From positions 3,038,001-3,102,000 of the forward strand of contig OY970153.1 in NCBI GenBank assembly GCA_963706385.1: a stretch of DNA of 64,000 bases, written 5' to 3'. This document shows, piece after piece, positions 50,651-58,595 of the stretch (position 1 is the stretch's first letter; each line of letters opens with the position of its first letter). The position numbers and the translations under genes are program-made. The notes under the pieces are model-generated. The model was given only the letters and a program-made list of their open reading frames with translations. It ran no database searches and was not told where the DNA came from. This DNA comes from Poindextera sp963706385. Lineage in GTDB: Bacteria; Pseudomonadota; Alphaproteobacteria; Caulobacterales; Caulobacteraceae.

Positions 50651-51496
50651 ATGGCGTCTTTCCGCAGAACCCGAAGATCGGCCGCCAACGGCGCATTCGT
50701 CGGCTTCTGCTATGTGGTGACGGCGATCGCTCTGGCCGCGCTCGCCCTCATCCTGTGGTCGTTGTTGAGCCAGGGCTTGGGCGGGCTAAATCCACGCATC
50801 CTGACTATGTCGACGCCGGCGGCCGGCTCGCCCGGCGGGCTGCTCAACGCCATTGTCGGTTCGATCATCATGTGCGCGATCGGCATGGCCATCGCCATCG
50901 TCGTCGGCATCATGGCGGGGACCTGGCTAGCCGAGTACGGCCGCGACGGCCTCTACGCCCAGACCGTGAGGTTCGTGAACGACATCCTGCTCTCGGCGCC
51001 CTCGGTGTTGATCGGCCTGTTCGTCTACACTTTGCTCGTCGCGCCGTTTCACGGCTTCTCCGCGCTTGCCGGGGGCGTCGCCCTGGCGCTAATCGCCGCG
51101 CCGATCATCACCCGCACCACCGAGGATGTGCTCAAGCTGCAGCCCACCGCGCTGCGCGAGTCCGGCGTCGCCCTGGGCACGCCGCACTGGACCACGATCC
51201 GCAAGATCCTGTGGAAATCGGCCGGCAGCGGCATCCTCACCGCCGGCCTGCTCGCCTTCGCGCGAATCAGCGGCGAGACCGCGCCGCTGCTGTTCACCGC
51301 CCTCAACAACCAGTTCTTCAGCCTAAACCTGACCAAGCCGATGGCGAGCTTGCCCATCGTGATCTTCCAGTTCGCGCTCAGCCCTTACGATGACTGGCAA
51401 AAACTGGCCTGGGCGGGCGCCCTGATCGTCGCTGGCGCCGTACTGGCCACGAACATCATCGCCCGCTTTCTCACCCGGGAGCCTCGCCGCTCATGA
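50651..51496 (+). CDS. pstA: Phosphate ABC transporter permease PstA
   Basis: 281 residues, six helices. GGLLNAIVGSIIMCAIGMAI and LAEYGRDGLYAQTVRFVNDI, then LLSAPSVLIGLFVYTLLVAP and ARISGETAPLLFTALNNQFF carry the permease loop that contacts PstB. It starts nine bases after pstC and overlaps the pstB start by four bases (ATGA). Confidence 0.95.
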   Translation: MASFRRTRRSAANGAFVGFCYVVTAIALAALALILWSLLSQGLGGLNPRILTMSTPAAGSPGGLLNAIVGSIIMCAIGMAIAIVVGIMAGTWLAEYGRDGLYAQTVRFVNDILLSAPSVLIGLFVYTLLVAPFHGFSALAGGVALALIAAPIITRTTEDVLKLQPTALRESGVALGTPHWTTIRKILWKSAGSGILTAGLLAFARISGETAPLLFTALNNQFFSLNLTKPMASLPIVIFQFALSPYDDWQKLAWAGALIVAGAVLATNIIARFLTREPRRS

Positions 51497-52302
51497 ACGC
51501 CCTGAATACGGATACCTTCGAGCAGTACACACGCGAGGTGCCGCCCGAATCGATCAAGCTGCACGCCCAGGACCTCGACTTCTTCTACGGCAAGCACCAG
51601 GCGCTGTATTCAGTCAGCCTGCCGGTGGTGAACAATGGCGTGACCGCCCTGATCGGCCCGTCCGGCTGCGGCAAGTCGACCCTCCTGCGGGTGATGAATC
51701 GGATGTACGCGCTCTATCCCGGCCAGCGGGCCAAGGGCGTCGTCATGCTTGACGGCGAGAACATCCTCGACCGCAAGGTCGATGTGGTCACCCTGCGCTC
51801 GCGGGTCGGCATGGTGTTCCAAAGGCCCACCCCGTTTCCGATGTCGATCTACGACAACGTCGCCTTCGGCGTGCGACTGTATGAGGGGCTGACGCGCGCG
51901 GAAATGGACCAACGGGTCGAGGAATCGCTGCGCAAGGCGGCGCTGTGGGACGAGGTCAAGGACAAGTTGAAGCAGTCCGGCCTTGGCCTTTCCGGTGGCC
52001 AGCAGCAGCGCCTGTGCGTTGCGCGCGGCATCGCGGTGAAGCCCGAGGTGCTGCTGCTGGACGAGCCCGCCTCGGCGCTGGACCCGTTATCCACCGCCAA
52101 GCTCGAGGAGACCATCGTCGAACTGAAGGCCGACTACACCATCGTCATCGTCACCCATAACCTGCAGCAGGCCACGCGGGTGTCGGACAATACCGGTTTC
52201 ATGTTCCTCGGCCGGCTGATCGAGTTCGCTCCGACCGCGGAGCTGTTCAGCGCCCCTCGGGCCACCCGCACCGCTGACTACATCGGCGGCCGCTTCGGCT
52301 GA
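51493..52302 (+). CDS. pstB: Phosphate ABC transporter ATPase PstB
   Basis: 269 residues. Walker A GPSGCGKSTLLRVMNRM, ABC signature LSGGQQQRLCVARGIA and Walker B VLLLDEPASALDPLSTAKLE are intact. It energises the PstCA channel. The start ATG overlaps the pstA stop. No phoU or phoB gene follows; the operon ends here and is followed by a tandem hairpin pair. Confidence 0.96.
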   Translation: MNALNTDTFEQYTREVPPESIKLHAQDLDFFYGKHQALYSVSLPVVNNGVTALIGPSGCGKSTLLRVMNRMYALYPGQRAKGVVMLDGENILDRKVDVVTLRSRVGMVFQRPTPFPMSIYDNVAFGVRLYEGLTRAEMDQRVEESLRKAALWDEVKDKLKQSGLGLSGGQQQRLCVARGIAVKPEVLLLDEPASALDPLSTAKLEETIVELKADYTIVIVTHNLQQATRVSDNTGFMFLGRLIEFAPTAELFSAPRATRTADYIGGRFG

Positions 52303-52321
52303 CGATCGAGGTCAACCCCCG

Positions 52322-52442
52322 CTAGTGGTGCGACTCAAACGGATGCCTCCCGCATCCGTTTGCGAGACGCACCACAAGCGTTTGAATTTAGTGGATCGGA
52401 CCACAAACGGATGGGAACCATCCGTTTGCTACGATCCACTAG
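52322..52442. repeat. CTAG-bounded tandem hairpins
   Basis: Two stem-loops lie between CTAG at 52322-52325 and CTAG at 52439-52442. Hairpin 1 (52325-52375) has outer stem GTGGTGCG and inner stem CAAACGGATGC. Hairpin 2 (52390-52440) has outer stem AGTGGATCG and inner stem CAAACGGATGG. The shared inner arm lets either half pair with the other hairpin's half. The right CTAG includes the stop codon of the reverse-strand gene. It may terminate pstB transcription. Confidence 0.85.
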
Positions 52443-52735
52443 CAGGGGTGGTTGTTCTTGGCGATCTCATGGCCCGCGTAGGCGCCGGCGCCAGCGCCGA
52501 GCAGGGTGCCGACGGGTCGCCCATGTCCGATCGCATTGCCGATCAGGCCGCCGCCGATCGCGCCGACCACCGTGCCCACGGTGGTGTCGCGCCGCTGTCC
52601 GGCCCGGCAGTCGTGGTGATGGTGGTGATGATGGTGGTGGCCGTCGTCTGATGGCTGCGCTTGGACGAGCCCGGGCGCGGCGAGCAGCATCAGGCTCGCG
52701 CTCACCGCTGCAGCGGTCATCATCGGATTGGACAT
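52439..52735 (-). CDS. Secreted glycine-zipper protein with nine consecutive histidines
   Basis: 98 residues. A signal peptide (MMTAAAVSASLMLLAAPGLV, ending near QAQP) precedes a run of nine histidines at residues 33-41, a Cys (DCRAGQRRD), then a glycine-zipper two-helix motif VVGAIGGGLIGNAIGHGRP and GAGAGAYAGHEIAKNNHPC. Glycine-zipper proteins are often outer-membrane-associated. The poly-His stretch should bind nickel, zinc or copper. The stop codon is the end of the hairpin pair. No operon partner. Confidence 0.75.
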   Translation of the reverse strand: MSNPMMTAAAVSASLMLLAAPGLVQAQPSDDGHHHHHHHHHDCRAGQRRDTTVGTVVGAIGGGLIGNAIGHGRPVGTLLGAGAGAYAGHEIAKNNHPC

Positions 52736-53126
52736 GGAATTCTCCTCGCTCGCGGCCCCGCTCCGGCGCCGACGTTATAGCCCCGCTTGATTAATGCGCG
52801 GGCGCGCGATTGGTTTCACGAATTAGAGCGTGATGACATAAGATTGATCCAAATATTTATGCCGCTCATCCCGGCGAATGCCGGGACCCAGATCGTATGG
52901 CATACGAGGTGGAATTGGAACCACGAAGATCACGAAGATCACAAAGGCGGCGAGATTTATACTTCGTGTCCTTAGTGTTCTTTGTGGTTTTGTTCTGAAT
53001 TTACTAGTTCCGAACCATATGATCTGGGTCCCGGCATTCGCCGGGATGAGCGGAGCAATAGGCGATTCAATTTGAAATCATCTCGCTCTAGGCGCTCGAA
53101 GATGGCGACTGCACGACGCAGCGACA
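52736..53126. other. Gap between the poly-His gene and glpK, mostly element E
   Basis: No gene is seen. 52823-53091 is the palindromic element E, and the remaining bases at the edges hold the poly-His promoter (about 52736-52822) and the 3' flank of glpK. Confidence 0.7.
52823..53091. repeat. CTAG-bounded palindromic element E
   Basis: 269 bp. The left end is TTAG (52823-52826), the right end CTAG (53088-53091). Its central 146 bases match the reverse complement of element A with five mismatches, and its left flank matches the right flank of A. Outer arms CGCTCATCCCGGCGAATGCC and GGCATTCGCCGGGATGAGCG; inner arms ACCACGAAGATCACGAAGAT and TGTTCTTTGTGGTTTTGTT. No gene. Confidence 0.9.
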
Positions 53127-54620
53127 TCAGGCGTCGTCGTCATCGACCCAGTCCAGCGTGCGCTGAACCGCCTTCTTCCATTTGCGATAGCCCTTGTCGC
53201 GCGCCGCGGCGCTCATCGTCGGCGACCACTCCGCCGCCTTGCGCCAGTTGGCGCGCAGCCCCTCGACATCCGGCCAATAGCCGACCGCCAGGCCCGCGGC
53301 GTAGGCCGCGCCCAGGCAGGTGGTCTCGGCGACCCGTGGCAGAATCACCGGCGTGTCCAGCACGTCGGCCTGGAACTGCATCAGAAGCGCATTGGCGGTC
53401 ATGCCGCCGTCGACCTTCAGCGTCTTCAAGGCCACGCCGGAGTCGGCGACCATCGCGTCGACCACCTCGCGCACCTGCCAGGCGGTGGCCTCCAGCGCCG
53501 CGCGGGCGATGTGGCCCTTGGTGATGAATCCGGTCAGCCCGGCGATCACGCCCCGCGCGTCGGATCGCCAATAGGGCGCGAACAGTCCCGAGAAGGCCGG
53601 CACGAAATAGCAGCCGCCATTGTCATCGACGCCGCGCGCCAGGGCCTCGATCTCCGAGGCGTCGGCGATCAGGCCGAGATTGTCGCGCACCCACTGCACC
53701 AGCGCCCCGGTCACCGCGATCGAGCCCTCCAGGGCGTAGACCGGCGGCTCCGAGCCGATCTTGTAGGCGAGGGTGGTCAAAAGGCCGTTCTTGGACTGGA
53801 CCGGCGTCTCGCCGGTGTTGACCAGCAGGAAGGCGCCGGTGCCATAGGTGCACTTGCCCTCGCCGGGCGAGAAACAGGTCTGGCCGAACAGGGCCGCCTG
53901 CTGGTCGCCCAGCGCGCCCGCCACCGGCACGCCGGCCAGCACCCCGTCGGCCTCGCCGTAGATTTCGGACGAGGGGCGGATCTTCGGCAGCATGGCGCGC
54001 GGCGCGCCGATCAGCTCCATCAGCTTCTCGTCCCAGTCCAGCGCCTCCAGGTTCATCAGCATGGTGCGGCTGGCGTTGGTCACGTCGGTGACGTGCTCGC
54101 CGGTCAGGTTCCAGATCAGCCAGCTGTCGATGGTGCCGAACAACAGCTCGCCGCGCTCGGCCCTGGCCCTCGCGCCCTCCACGTTGTCCAGGATCCAGCG
54201 CAGCTTGGGTCCGGAGAAATAGGTCGCCAGCGGCAGGCCGCAGCGTTCGCGCAGCCGGTCCTGGCCCACCTCGCCGCCCAGCTCGCGCACCAGCTTGTCG
54301 GTGCGGGTGTCCTGCCAGACGATGGCGTTGCAGATCGGCTTGCCGTTGTCCTTGTCCCAAACCACGGTGGTCTCGCGCTGGTTGGTGACGCCCACCGCGG
54401 CCAGGTCGGCGGGGCCGATCCCGAGCTTGGCCATCGCCCCGCGCGCCACGGCCCGGACGTTGGCCCAGATCTCCTCCGCGTCGTGCTCGACCCAGCCGGG
54501 ACGGGGGAATATCTGGCGGTGCGCCTTCTGGTCGATCGCCACGACGGCGCCGGCGTGATCGAAGATGATGCAGCGCGAGGAGGTGGTGCCCTGGTCGATG
54601 GCGGCGACGTAGCGGGTCAT
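53127..54620 (-). CDS. glpK: Glycerol kinase
   Basis: 497 residues from the ATG at 54620, giving MTRYVAAIDQGTTSSRCIIF. FGGY-family kinase phosphorylating glycerol. Signatures: the phosphate-1 loop AAIDQGTTSSRCIIFDHAG, TNQRETTVVWDKDNGKPICN, the GTIDSWLIWNLTGEHVTDVT region, GALGDQQAALFGQTCFSPGE and the C-terminal TLKVDGGMTANALLMQFQAD. No glpF or glpD is next to it. An aspartate-rich tail VDDDDA ends the protein. Confidence 0.97.
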   Translation of the reverse strand: MTRYVAAIDQGTTSSRCIIFDHAGAVVAIDQKAHRQIFPRPGWVEHDAEEIWANVRAVARGAMAKLGIGPADLAAVGVTNQRETTVVWDKDNGKPICNAIVWQDTRTDKLVRELGGEVGQDRLRERCGLPLATYFSGPKLRWILDNVEGARARAERGELLFGTIDSWLIWNLTGEHVTDVTNASRTMLMNLEALDWDEKLMELIGAPRAMLPKIRPSSEIYGEADGVLAGVPVAGALGDQQAALFGQTCFSPGEGKCTYGTGAFLLVNTGETPVQSKNGLLTTLAYKIGSEPPVYALEGSIAVTGALVQWVRDNLGLIADASEIEALARGVDDNGGCYFVPAFSGLFAPYWRSDARGVIAGLTGFITKGHIARAALEATAWQVREVVDAMVADSGVALKTLKVDGGMTANALLMQFQADVLDTPVILPRVAETTCLGAAYAAGLAVGYWPDVEGLRANWRKAAEWSPTMSAAARDKGYRKWKKAVQRTLDWVDDDDA

Positions 54621-54762
54621 GGGCGCGGACTCGGGCCTCATAGAAGGGGCGCCCATCCTCCATGCGCGTCGCGCCGGCGTCCAGCGGCCGTGGCGTCCCG
54701 GCGCCGTTCAATCAGCTCGGCGCTTCGTTCGCCTGCGCCAGCGCGAACTAGGCCAGACAGAT

Positions 54763-54808
54763 GATACCCGCCGACGAAGCGGACCTTCCGAAATTCCGAG
54801 TGGGGTGG
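54763..54808 (+). repeat. Direct repeat flanking the ParDE module, left copy
   Basis: GATACCCGCCGACGAAGCGG and continuing ACCTTCCGAAATTCCGAGTG recur at 55469-55513 with five changes. The two copies flank the ParDE module and its adjacent MITE-like repeat, 660 bases apart. Confidence 0.75.
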
Positions 54809-54868
54809 ACAGTTGCCCTTGGCCGTCTGCCGGAAAACGGGCCCTCCGCGCCTCCTTGCCAGCGACAC

Positions 54869-55141
54869 CTAATCTCTATCCCGCGCCCCGTGCCAAACCC
54901 GCATGATCTGAACGGCCTCTGGCGTGATCCTGTAGACAATCACATACGGCCAGATGGTGGTAATCTCACGGGTGTCGGGGGCGAGGCCCGGCCTCCCCCG
55001 CTCGGGTAGGTGTTCGAGTCGGTCGCAGGCGGCCACGAGCTGGACGGCAATTCGCGACGCGGCGGCCGGATTGCGATCACCAATATAGGCCCGGATCGCC
55101 GCGAGGTCCGCGAGCGCTTCCGGCGAATAGGCTACGGGCAT
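54869..55141 (-). CDS. ParE/RelE-type toxin
   Basis: 90 residues from the ATG at 55141, which overlaps the end of the antitoxin gene. It has the RelE/ParE fold pattern: PVAYSPEALADLAAIRAYIG, helix 2, LEHLPERGRPGLAPDTREI and the C-terminal TIWPYVIVYRITPEAVQIMRVWHG. ParE-type toxins inhibit gyrase, while RelE types cleave mRNA; sequence alone does not settle it, though the VWHG-ARD tail favours ParE. It is encoded after the antitoxin gene. Confidence 0.85.
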   Translation of the reverse strand: MPVAYSPEALADLAAIRAYIGDRNPAAASRIAVQLVAACDRLEHLPERGRPGLAPDTREITTIWPYVIVYRITPEAVQIMRVWHGARDRD

Positions 55142-55311
55142 ACAGGTGGGGGAAGCTCGTTGTCCGTGCCCCACGACAATAGCCAGCGCCGCACGTCCTC
55201 ATACGGAACGCTCCGGCCGGCGTCGAGGGAAGCCCGGCCAGCTTCGGCGGCCGCCAGGAAAGCGGCGTCGTCGTTGGGCTCGGGCGGCACGGTCGGCTCG
55301 GGTTGGGCCAT
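55132..55311 (-). CDS. ParD-like antitoxin
   Basis: 59 residues from the ATG at 55311. Short acidic, Pro-rich N-terminus, then FLAAAEAGRASLDAGRSVPY and EDVRRWLLSWGTDNELPPPV, the motif found in CopG/ParD-like antitoxins that wrap the ParE toxin. No obvious ribbon-helix-helix, so DNA binding would need another contact. The toxin start lies inside its last ten bases, a usual coupling. Confidence 0.78.
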   Translation of the reverse strand: MAQPEPTVPPEPNDDAAFLAAAEAGRASLDAGRSVPYEDVRRWLLSWGTDNELPPPVCP

Positions 55312-55348
55312 AAGGTCATATACCACGTGAGCGCCGAGAGGGCGAGCG

Positions 55349-55471
55349 CGGGTAACAGGGACGCGCACCGTTTCCGAAGGGTTTCCGGCCGCGCCCCGTG
55401 CGTCCGCTCACCTCCGGCTTAAGGCGGTCGGCCCGGGCGGGGGGAATACGGTGTATGTCCCTGGTTCCGAT
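55349..55471. repeat. MITE-like element, copy 2 (upstream of the ParD-like antitoxin)
   Basis: Inverted copy of the 125-bp element at 26843-26966, here with CGCACCGTTTCCGAAGGG and the inner CCGGAAACCCTTCGGAAAC-type palindrome. It ends next to the right copy of the 45-bp direct repeat. Confidence 0.8.
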
Positions 55472-55513
55472 ACCCGCCGACGAGCGGACCTTCCGAACTT
55501 CCAAGTAGGGTGG
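55469..55513 (+). repeat. Direct repeat flanking the ParDE module, right copy
   Basis: GATACCCGCCGACGAGCGGA and ACCTTCCGAACTTCCAAGTA match the copy at 54763-54808 with five differences, one of them a missing base. Together they bracket the toxin-antitoxin unit and the adjacent MITE-like element. Confidence 0.75.
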
Positions 55514-55523
55514 GAAGTCGTAC

Positions 55524-55574
55524 TTTCGCCAAAGTGGCGAAACGTTTGATTGCGTGCTGCGGTGGGGCTACACT
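55524..55574 (+). promoter_or_regulatory. Promoter with an inverted repeat upstream of the 55711 gene
   Basis: TTGATT at 55546-55551 and TACACT at 55569-55574 are spaced by exactly 17 bases, a sigma-70-type pair. Just upstream lies a perfect 8-bp inverted repeat TTTCGCCA-AAG-TGGCGAAA at 55524-55542, which could be an operator. The transcript would run into the membrane protein gene at 55711. Confidence 0.55.
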
Positions 55575-55710
55575 TTGTTCAGCCCATCGAAGCGGCCCAA
55601 GATGCTGATGGTCTCGGCCGTCGCGTGAGCGGTCTGCCTAATTTATTTCGACCTAAACGAGTATTGGTAGTTAGGGCCACACCAACGACAGGCAGAAAGG
55701 GTCCGGGAAA

Positions 55711-56445
55711 ATGGCATTTGGGAAAAGAGCCAGGCCGAATTATCAAGCGATAAACCCCGCCCTTGGCCCATCAGACCCCATCGCATATTTGGCAATTCTC
55801 GATCGAGTAGGCTGGGTCCTTATAGCCGTAGGCATTATCGATATTGGGTTCATGATTTATTGCATCGCGCAAAAGCAATCGTATTCGTCAAGTTTCAATA
55901 TTTTCTCCTTAATTGCTGGAATTTTTCTGGTGCGCGGCAGTCTGCGTGCTGCATCATTGGTCAGACGTTTCGGCATGTTTATGCTCACCGGCATGCTTGG
56001 GATTCTCGTCGCCTTCCCATTTCTAGAGCCATTTGGGTTGATAGTTGAGGTAGCCCGCCTATACCCCGCAGCATTTATAACAACATCGGTGTTCGCTGCA
56101 TTCGGCCTGGGGCTATTGTTTTGGGTCGTGAGAGAACTTGGCAAGGAGCCCGTTCAAGCCGCCCTAGCCACTTCTGGCCAAAAGCGACATGACGCCCGAA
56201 TTCCAGCCGCTGCCGGAATTGGCTTGGTCGTTGTGCTCGTCGGCGCATTGTCATTCACGCGGGGAGGCCAGACCGCGAAGCAAGCAATGTCTATGGCGGA
56301 AACCCAGGTCGGGCCTGGCTATCGCTTTTGCGTTACATCAATCGGTTGGAGTAGCAGCAATGGGTCAAAGTCAGTCTCCGCTGTAGTCACGGCTTGGAAT
56401 GAAAAGGAAATAAGGAACATTCCCGTACACTGGGAGACCAAGTGA
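55711..56445 (+). CDS. Low-GC membrane protein of unknown function
   Basis: 244 residues. Five hydrophobic segments: VGWVLIAVGIIDIGFMIYCI (33-53), NIFSLIAGIFLVRGSL (61-76), FGMFMLTGMLGILVAF (87-102), FITTSVFAAFGLGLLFWVV (121-139) and AAGIGLVVVLVGALSF (166-181). The C-terminal part (from about 182) is a soluble domain with MSMAETQVGPGYRFCVTSIG. Codon use and base composition are much AT-richer than the neighbours, pointing to recent acquisition. Not recognised; preceded by a good promoter. Confidence 0.7.
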   Translation: MAFGKRARPNYQAINPALGPSDPIAYLAILDRVGWVLIAVGIIDIGFMIYCIAQKQSYSSSFNIFSLIAGIFLVRGSLRAASLVRRFGMFMLTGMLGILVAFPFLEPFGLIVEVARLYPAAFITTSVFAAFGLGLLFWVVRELGKEPVQAALATSGQKRHDARIPAAAGIGLVVVLVGALSFTRGGQTAKQAMSMAETQVGPGYRFCVTSIGWSSSNGSKSVSAVVTAWNEKEIRNIPVHWETK

Positions 56446-56594
56446 TTCACGTGACCTGCGCTCGAAAACAGACATTGTGAGCTTCCGGGTCGTGCCCGGC
56501 CTGCCCGTTTGTTCCGCTTGGGGTCGTTCATACCCGTCGACCATGCGCCCGAAACCGGACACGATGGCCGGTGCAATCTGTCTGGTCGGCGCCA

Positions 56595-57224
56595 CTAGGG
56601 ACTAAGCCGCTTCGGGCCGCTGACGAACGGGTTGCTCCGCTCATAGAACCGCAGCGGCCGTTCGGCGTCCTTGCTGATGCCGATCCGCACGCTGACGCCG
56701 ATCTCGCCAACGGGGCGGATCGCCTCGCCGAGCCAGAGCGCGCCGCCGCCGAAGAAGTCGGCCCCGTCCAGGCGCTTGTCGACGCCCAACGCCATGCACA
56801 GCTTGCCAGGCCCGCTGGTCAGCTCGGTCGGACGCGCGCGGCCGCGCCTGCGCATCATGATCTCGATCCCCTCGATCGGCTCGCCGGCGCGGATCAGCAC
56901 GCCGGCGCCGACGCCGTCGCGTTCGCTGGCGATGTTGAGCAGCCAGGCGGTCCCGTAGCCCAGATAGACGTAGACGTGGCCGAAGCCGCGGAACAGCGAG
57001 GCGTTGCGCCGGGTCTGGCCGCTGAAGCCGTGGCAGGCCCGATCGCCGACCAGATAGGCTTCGGTCTCCACGATGCGGACGCCGACCCGGCCTTCGGGCA
57101 GGTCGTGGATCAGGCTCTTGCCGATCAGCGCCCGGGCCAGGGCCACGGTGTCGTGGGGCAACTCCGCCCGGTCCAGCCGGCGCGGCCCTTGTTTGCCCGA
57201 CAAGAAGGTCTGTTCGATCATCAA
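56595..57224 (-). CDS. DNA-3-methyladenine glycosylase (AAG/MPG family)
   Basis: 209 residues. Removes alkylated purines from DNA. The motif VGVRIVETEAYLVGDRACHG contains the catalytic glutamate (RIVETEAY). FRGFGHVYVYLGYGTAWLLNI, ASERDGVGAGVLIRAGEPIE and LTSGPGKLCMALG are family signatures. It is divergent from the branched-chain dehydrogenase operon, with a 135-base shared promoter region that is AT-rich. Confidence 0.92.
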   Translation of the reverse strand: MMIEQTFLSGKQGPRRLDRAELPHDTVALARALIGKSLIHDLPEGRVGVRIVETEAYLVGDRACHGFSGQTRRNASLFRGFGHVYVYLGYGTAWLLNIASERDGVGAGVLIRAGEPIEGIEIMMRRRGRARPTELTSGPGKLCMALGVDKRLDGADFFGGGALWLGEAIRPVGEIGVSVRIGISKDAERPLRFYERSNPFVSGPKRLSP

Positions 57225-57359
57225 TTCCGCGAAATAAGAGTTGATTTATGCCAATTCAAGCAGGTCCAAGGGTGTGATATACCTTCAATTGTCAAAGTGT
57301 CTGGCACAGATAACCATAGAAACCGCGTCGAGGTCCGCCGGGCACGGGAGGATCAAACC

Positions 57360-58592
57360 ATGAAGAACAGCCGCAGGCTAAGTCTTCATATTCCCGAGCC
57401 CAAGACGCGGCCGGGCCAGGCGGCGGACTTCAGCGGCGTCGATGTCTCCCACGCCGGCGCGGCCCCCAGGCCCGACATCGCCGCCGATCCGAGCGCGATG
57501 CGCGATCTGGCCTATGGCCTGATCCGGGTGCTGGACGACCACGGCGAGGCGGTCGGCCCGTGGGACCCGCGGCTGGCGGCGGACACCCTGCTGGCCGCGC
57601 TGCGCGCGATGATGCTGACCAGGGCCTATGACGACCGGATCCACCGCGCCCAGCGGCAGGGCAAGATCTCGTTCTACATCAAGTCGCACGGCGAGGAGGC
57701 GGTCGCCGTCGCCCAGGCCATGGCGCTCGATCGCGCCGACATGTGTTTTCCCACCTATCGCCAGCAGGGGCTCTTGATCGCGCGCGGCTACCCGATCGGG
57801 CAAATGATGCACCAGGTCTATTCCAACGCGCGCGATCCGATGAAGGGTCGCCAGTTGCCCAGCCTGTACTCCAGTCGCGAGACCGGATTCTTCTCCATAT
57901 CAGGCAATCTCGGCACCCAGTTCAGCCAGGCGGTCGGCTGGGCGATGGCCTCGGCCTACAAGGGCGGCGAGGCGATCGCGGCGGCCTGGATCGGCGATGG
58001 GGCCACCGCCGAGGCCGACTTCCACCACGCCCTGACCTTCGCCTCGGTCTACCGCGCGCCGGTGATCCTCAACATCGTCAACAACCAATGGGCCATCTCC
58101 TCGTTCCAGGGCTTCGCCGGCGGGGAGGCGACCACCTTCGCCGCCCGCGCCATCGGCTACGGCCTGCCGGCGCTGCGGGTCGACGGCAACGACGTGCTGG
58201 CCGTGCACGCGGCGACGACCTGGGCGGCCGAGCGGGCGCGGGCCAACCTCGGGGCCACGGTGATCGAGCTGTTCACCTACCGGGCCGAGAGCCATTCGAC
58301 GAGCGACGATCCCAGCCGCTATCGCCCCGCCGACGAGGCCGCGCGCTGGCCGCTGGGCGATCCGATCGCGCGGCTGGCCCAGCATCTGATCGCGCTCGGC
58401 CAATGGTCGGACGAGCGGCAGGCGGTGCTGCAGACCGAGGTGGACGAGATCGTGCTCGCGGCCCAGCGCGAGGCCGAGGCGGCCCCGTCCCTCGGCGGCG
58501 CTTCGCCCGAGCGGGCGCCGGACATGTTCGACGACGTCTACGCCGAACAGCCCTGGCATCTGCGCCAGCAGGCCCGCGAGCTGGAGGGCTGA
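57360..58592 (+). CDS. bkdA1: Branched-chain 2-oxoacid dehydrogenase E1 alpha subunit
   Basis: 410 residues from the ATG at 57360, with GGGAGGA seven bases upstream; the frame is open far upstream without conservation. Thiamine-diphosphate-binding E1 alpha. The TPP motif AAWIGDGATAEADFHHALTF ends in NNQWAISS, and RAESHSTSDDPSRYR is the phosphorylation-loop-like region of the family. The N-terminal extension and FYIKSHGEEAVAVAQAM match the bkd group. It decarboxylates branched-chain 2-oxo acids. Confidence 0.9.
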   Translation: MKNSRRLSLHIPEPKTRPGQAADFSGVDVSHAGAAPRPDIAADPSAMRDLAYGLIRVLDDHGEAVGPWDPRLAADTLLAALRAMMLTRAYDDRIHRAQRQGKISFYIKSHGEEAVAVAQAMALDRADMCFPTYRQQGLLIARGYPIGQMMHQVYSNARDPMKGRQLPSLYSSRETGFFSISGNLGTQFSQAVGWAMASAYKGGEAIAAAWIGDGATAEADFHHALTFASVYRAPVILNIVNNQWAISSFQGFAGGEATTFAARAIGYGLPALRVDGNDVLAVHAATTWAAERARANLGATVIELFTYRAESHSTSDDPSRYRPADEAARWPLGDPIARLAQHLIALGQWSDERQAVLQTEVDEIVLAAQREAEAAPSLGGASPERAPDMFDDVYAEQPWHLRQQARELEG

Positions 58593-58595
58593 GCC

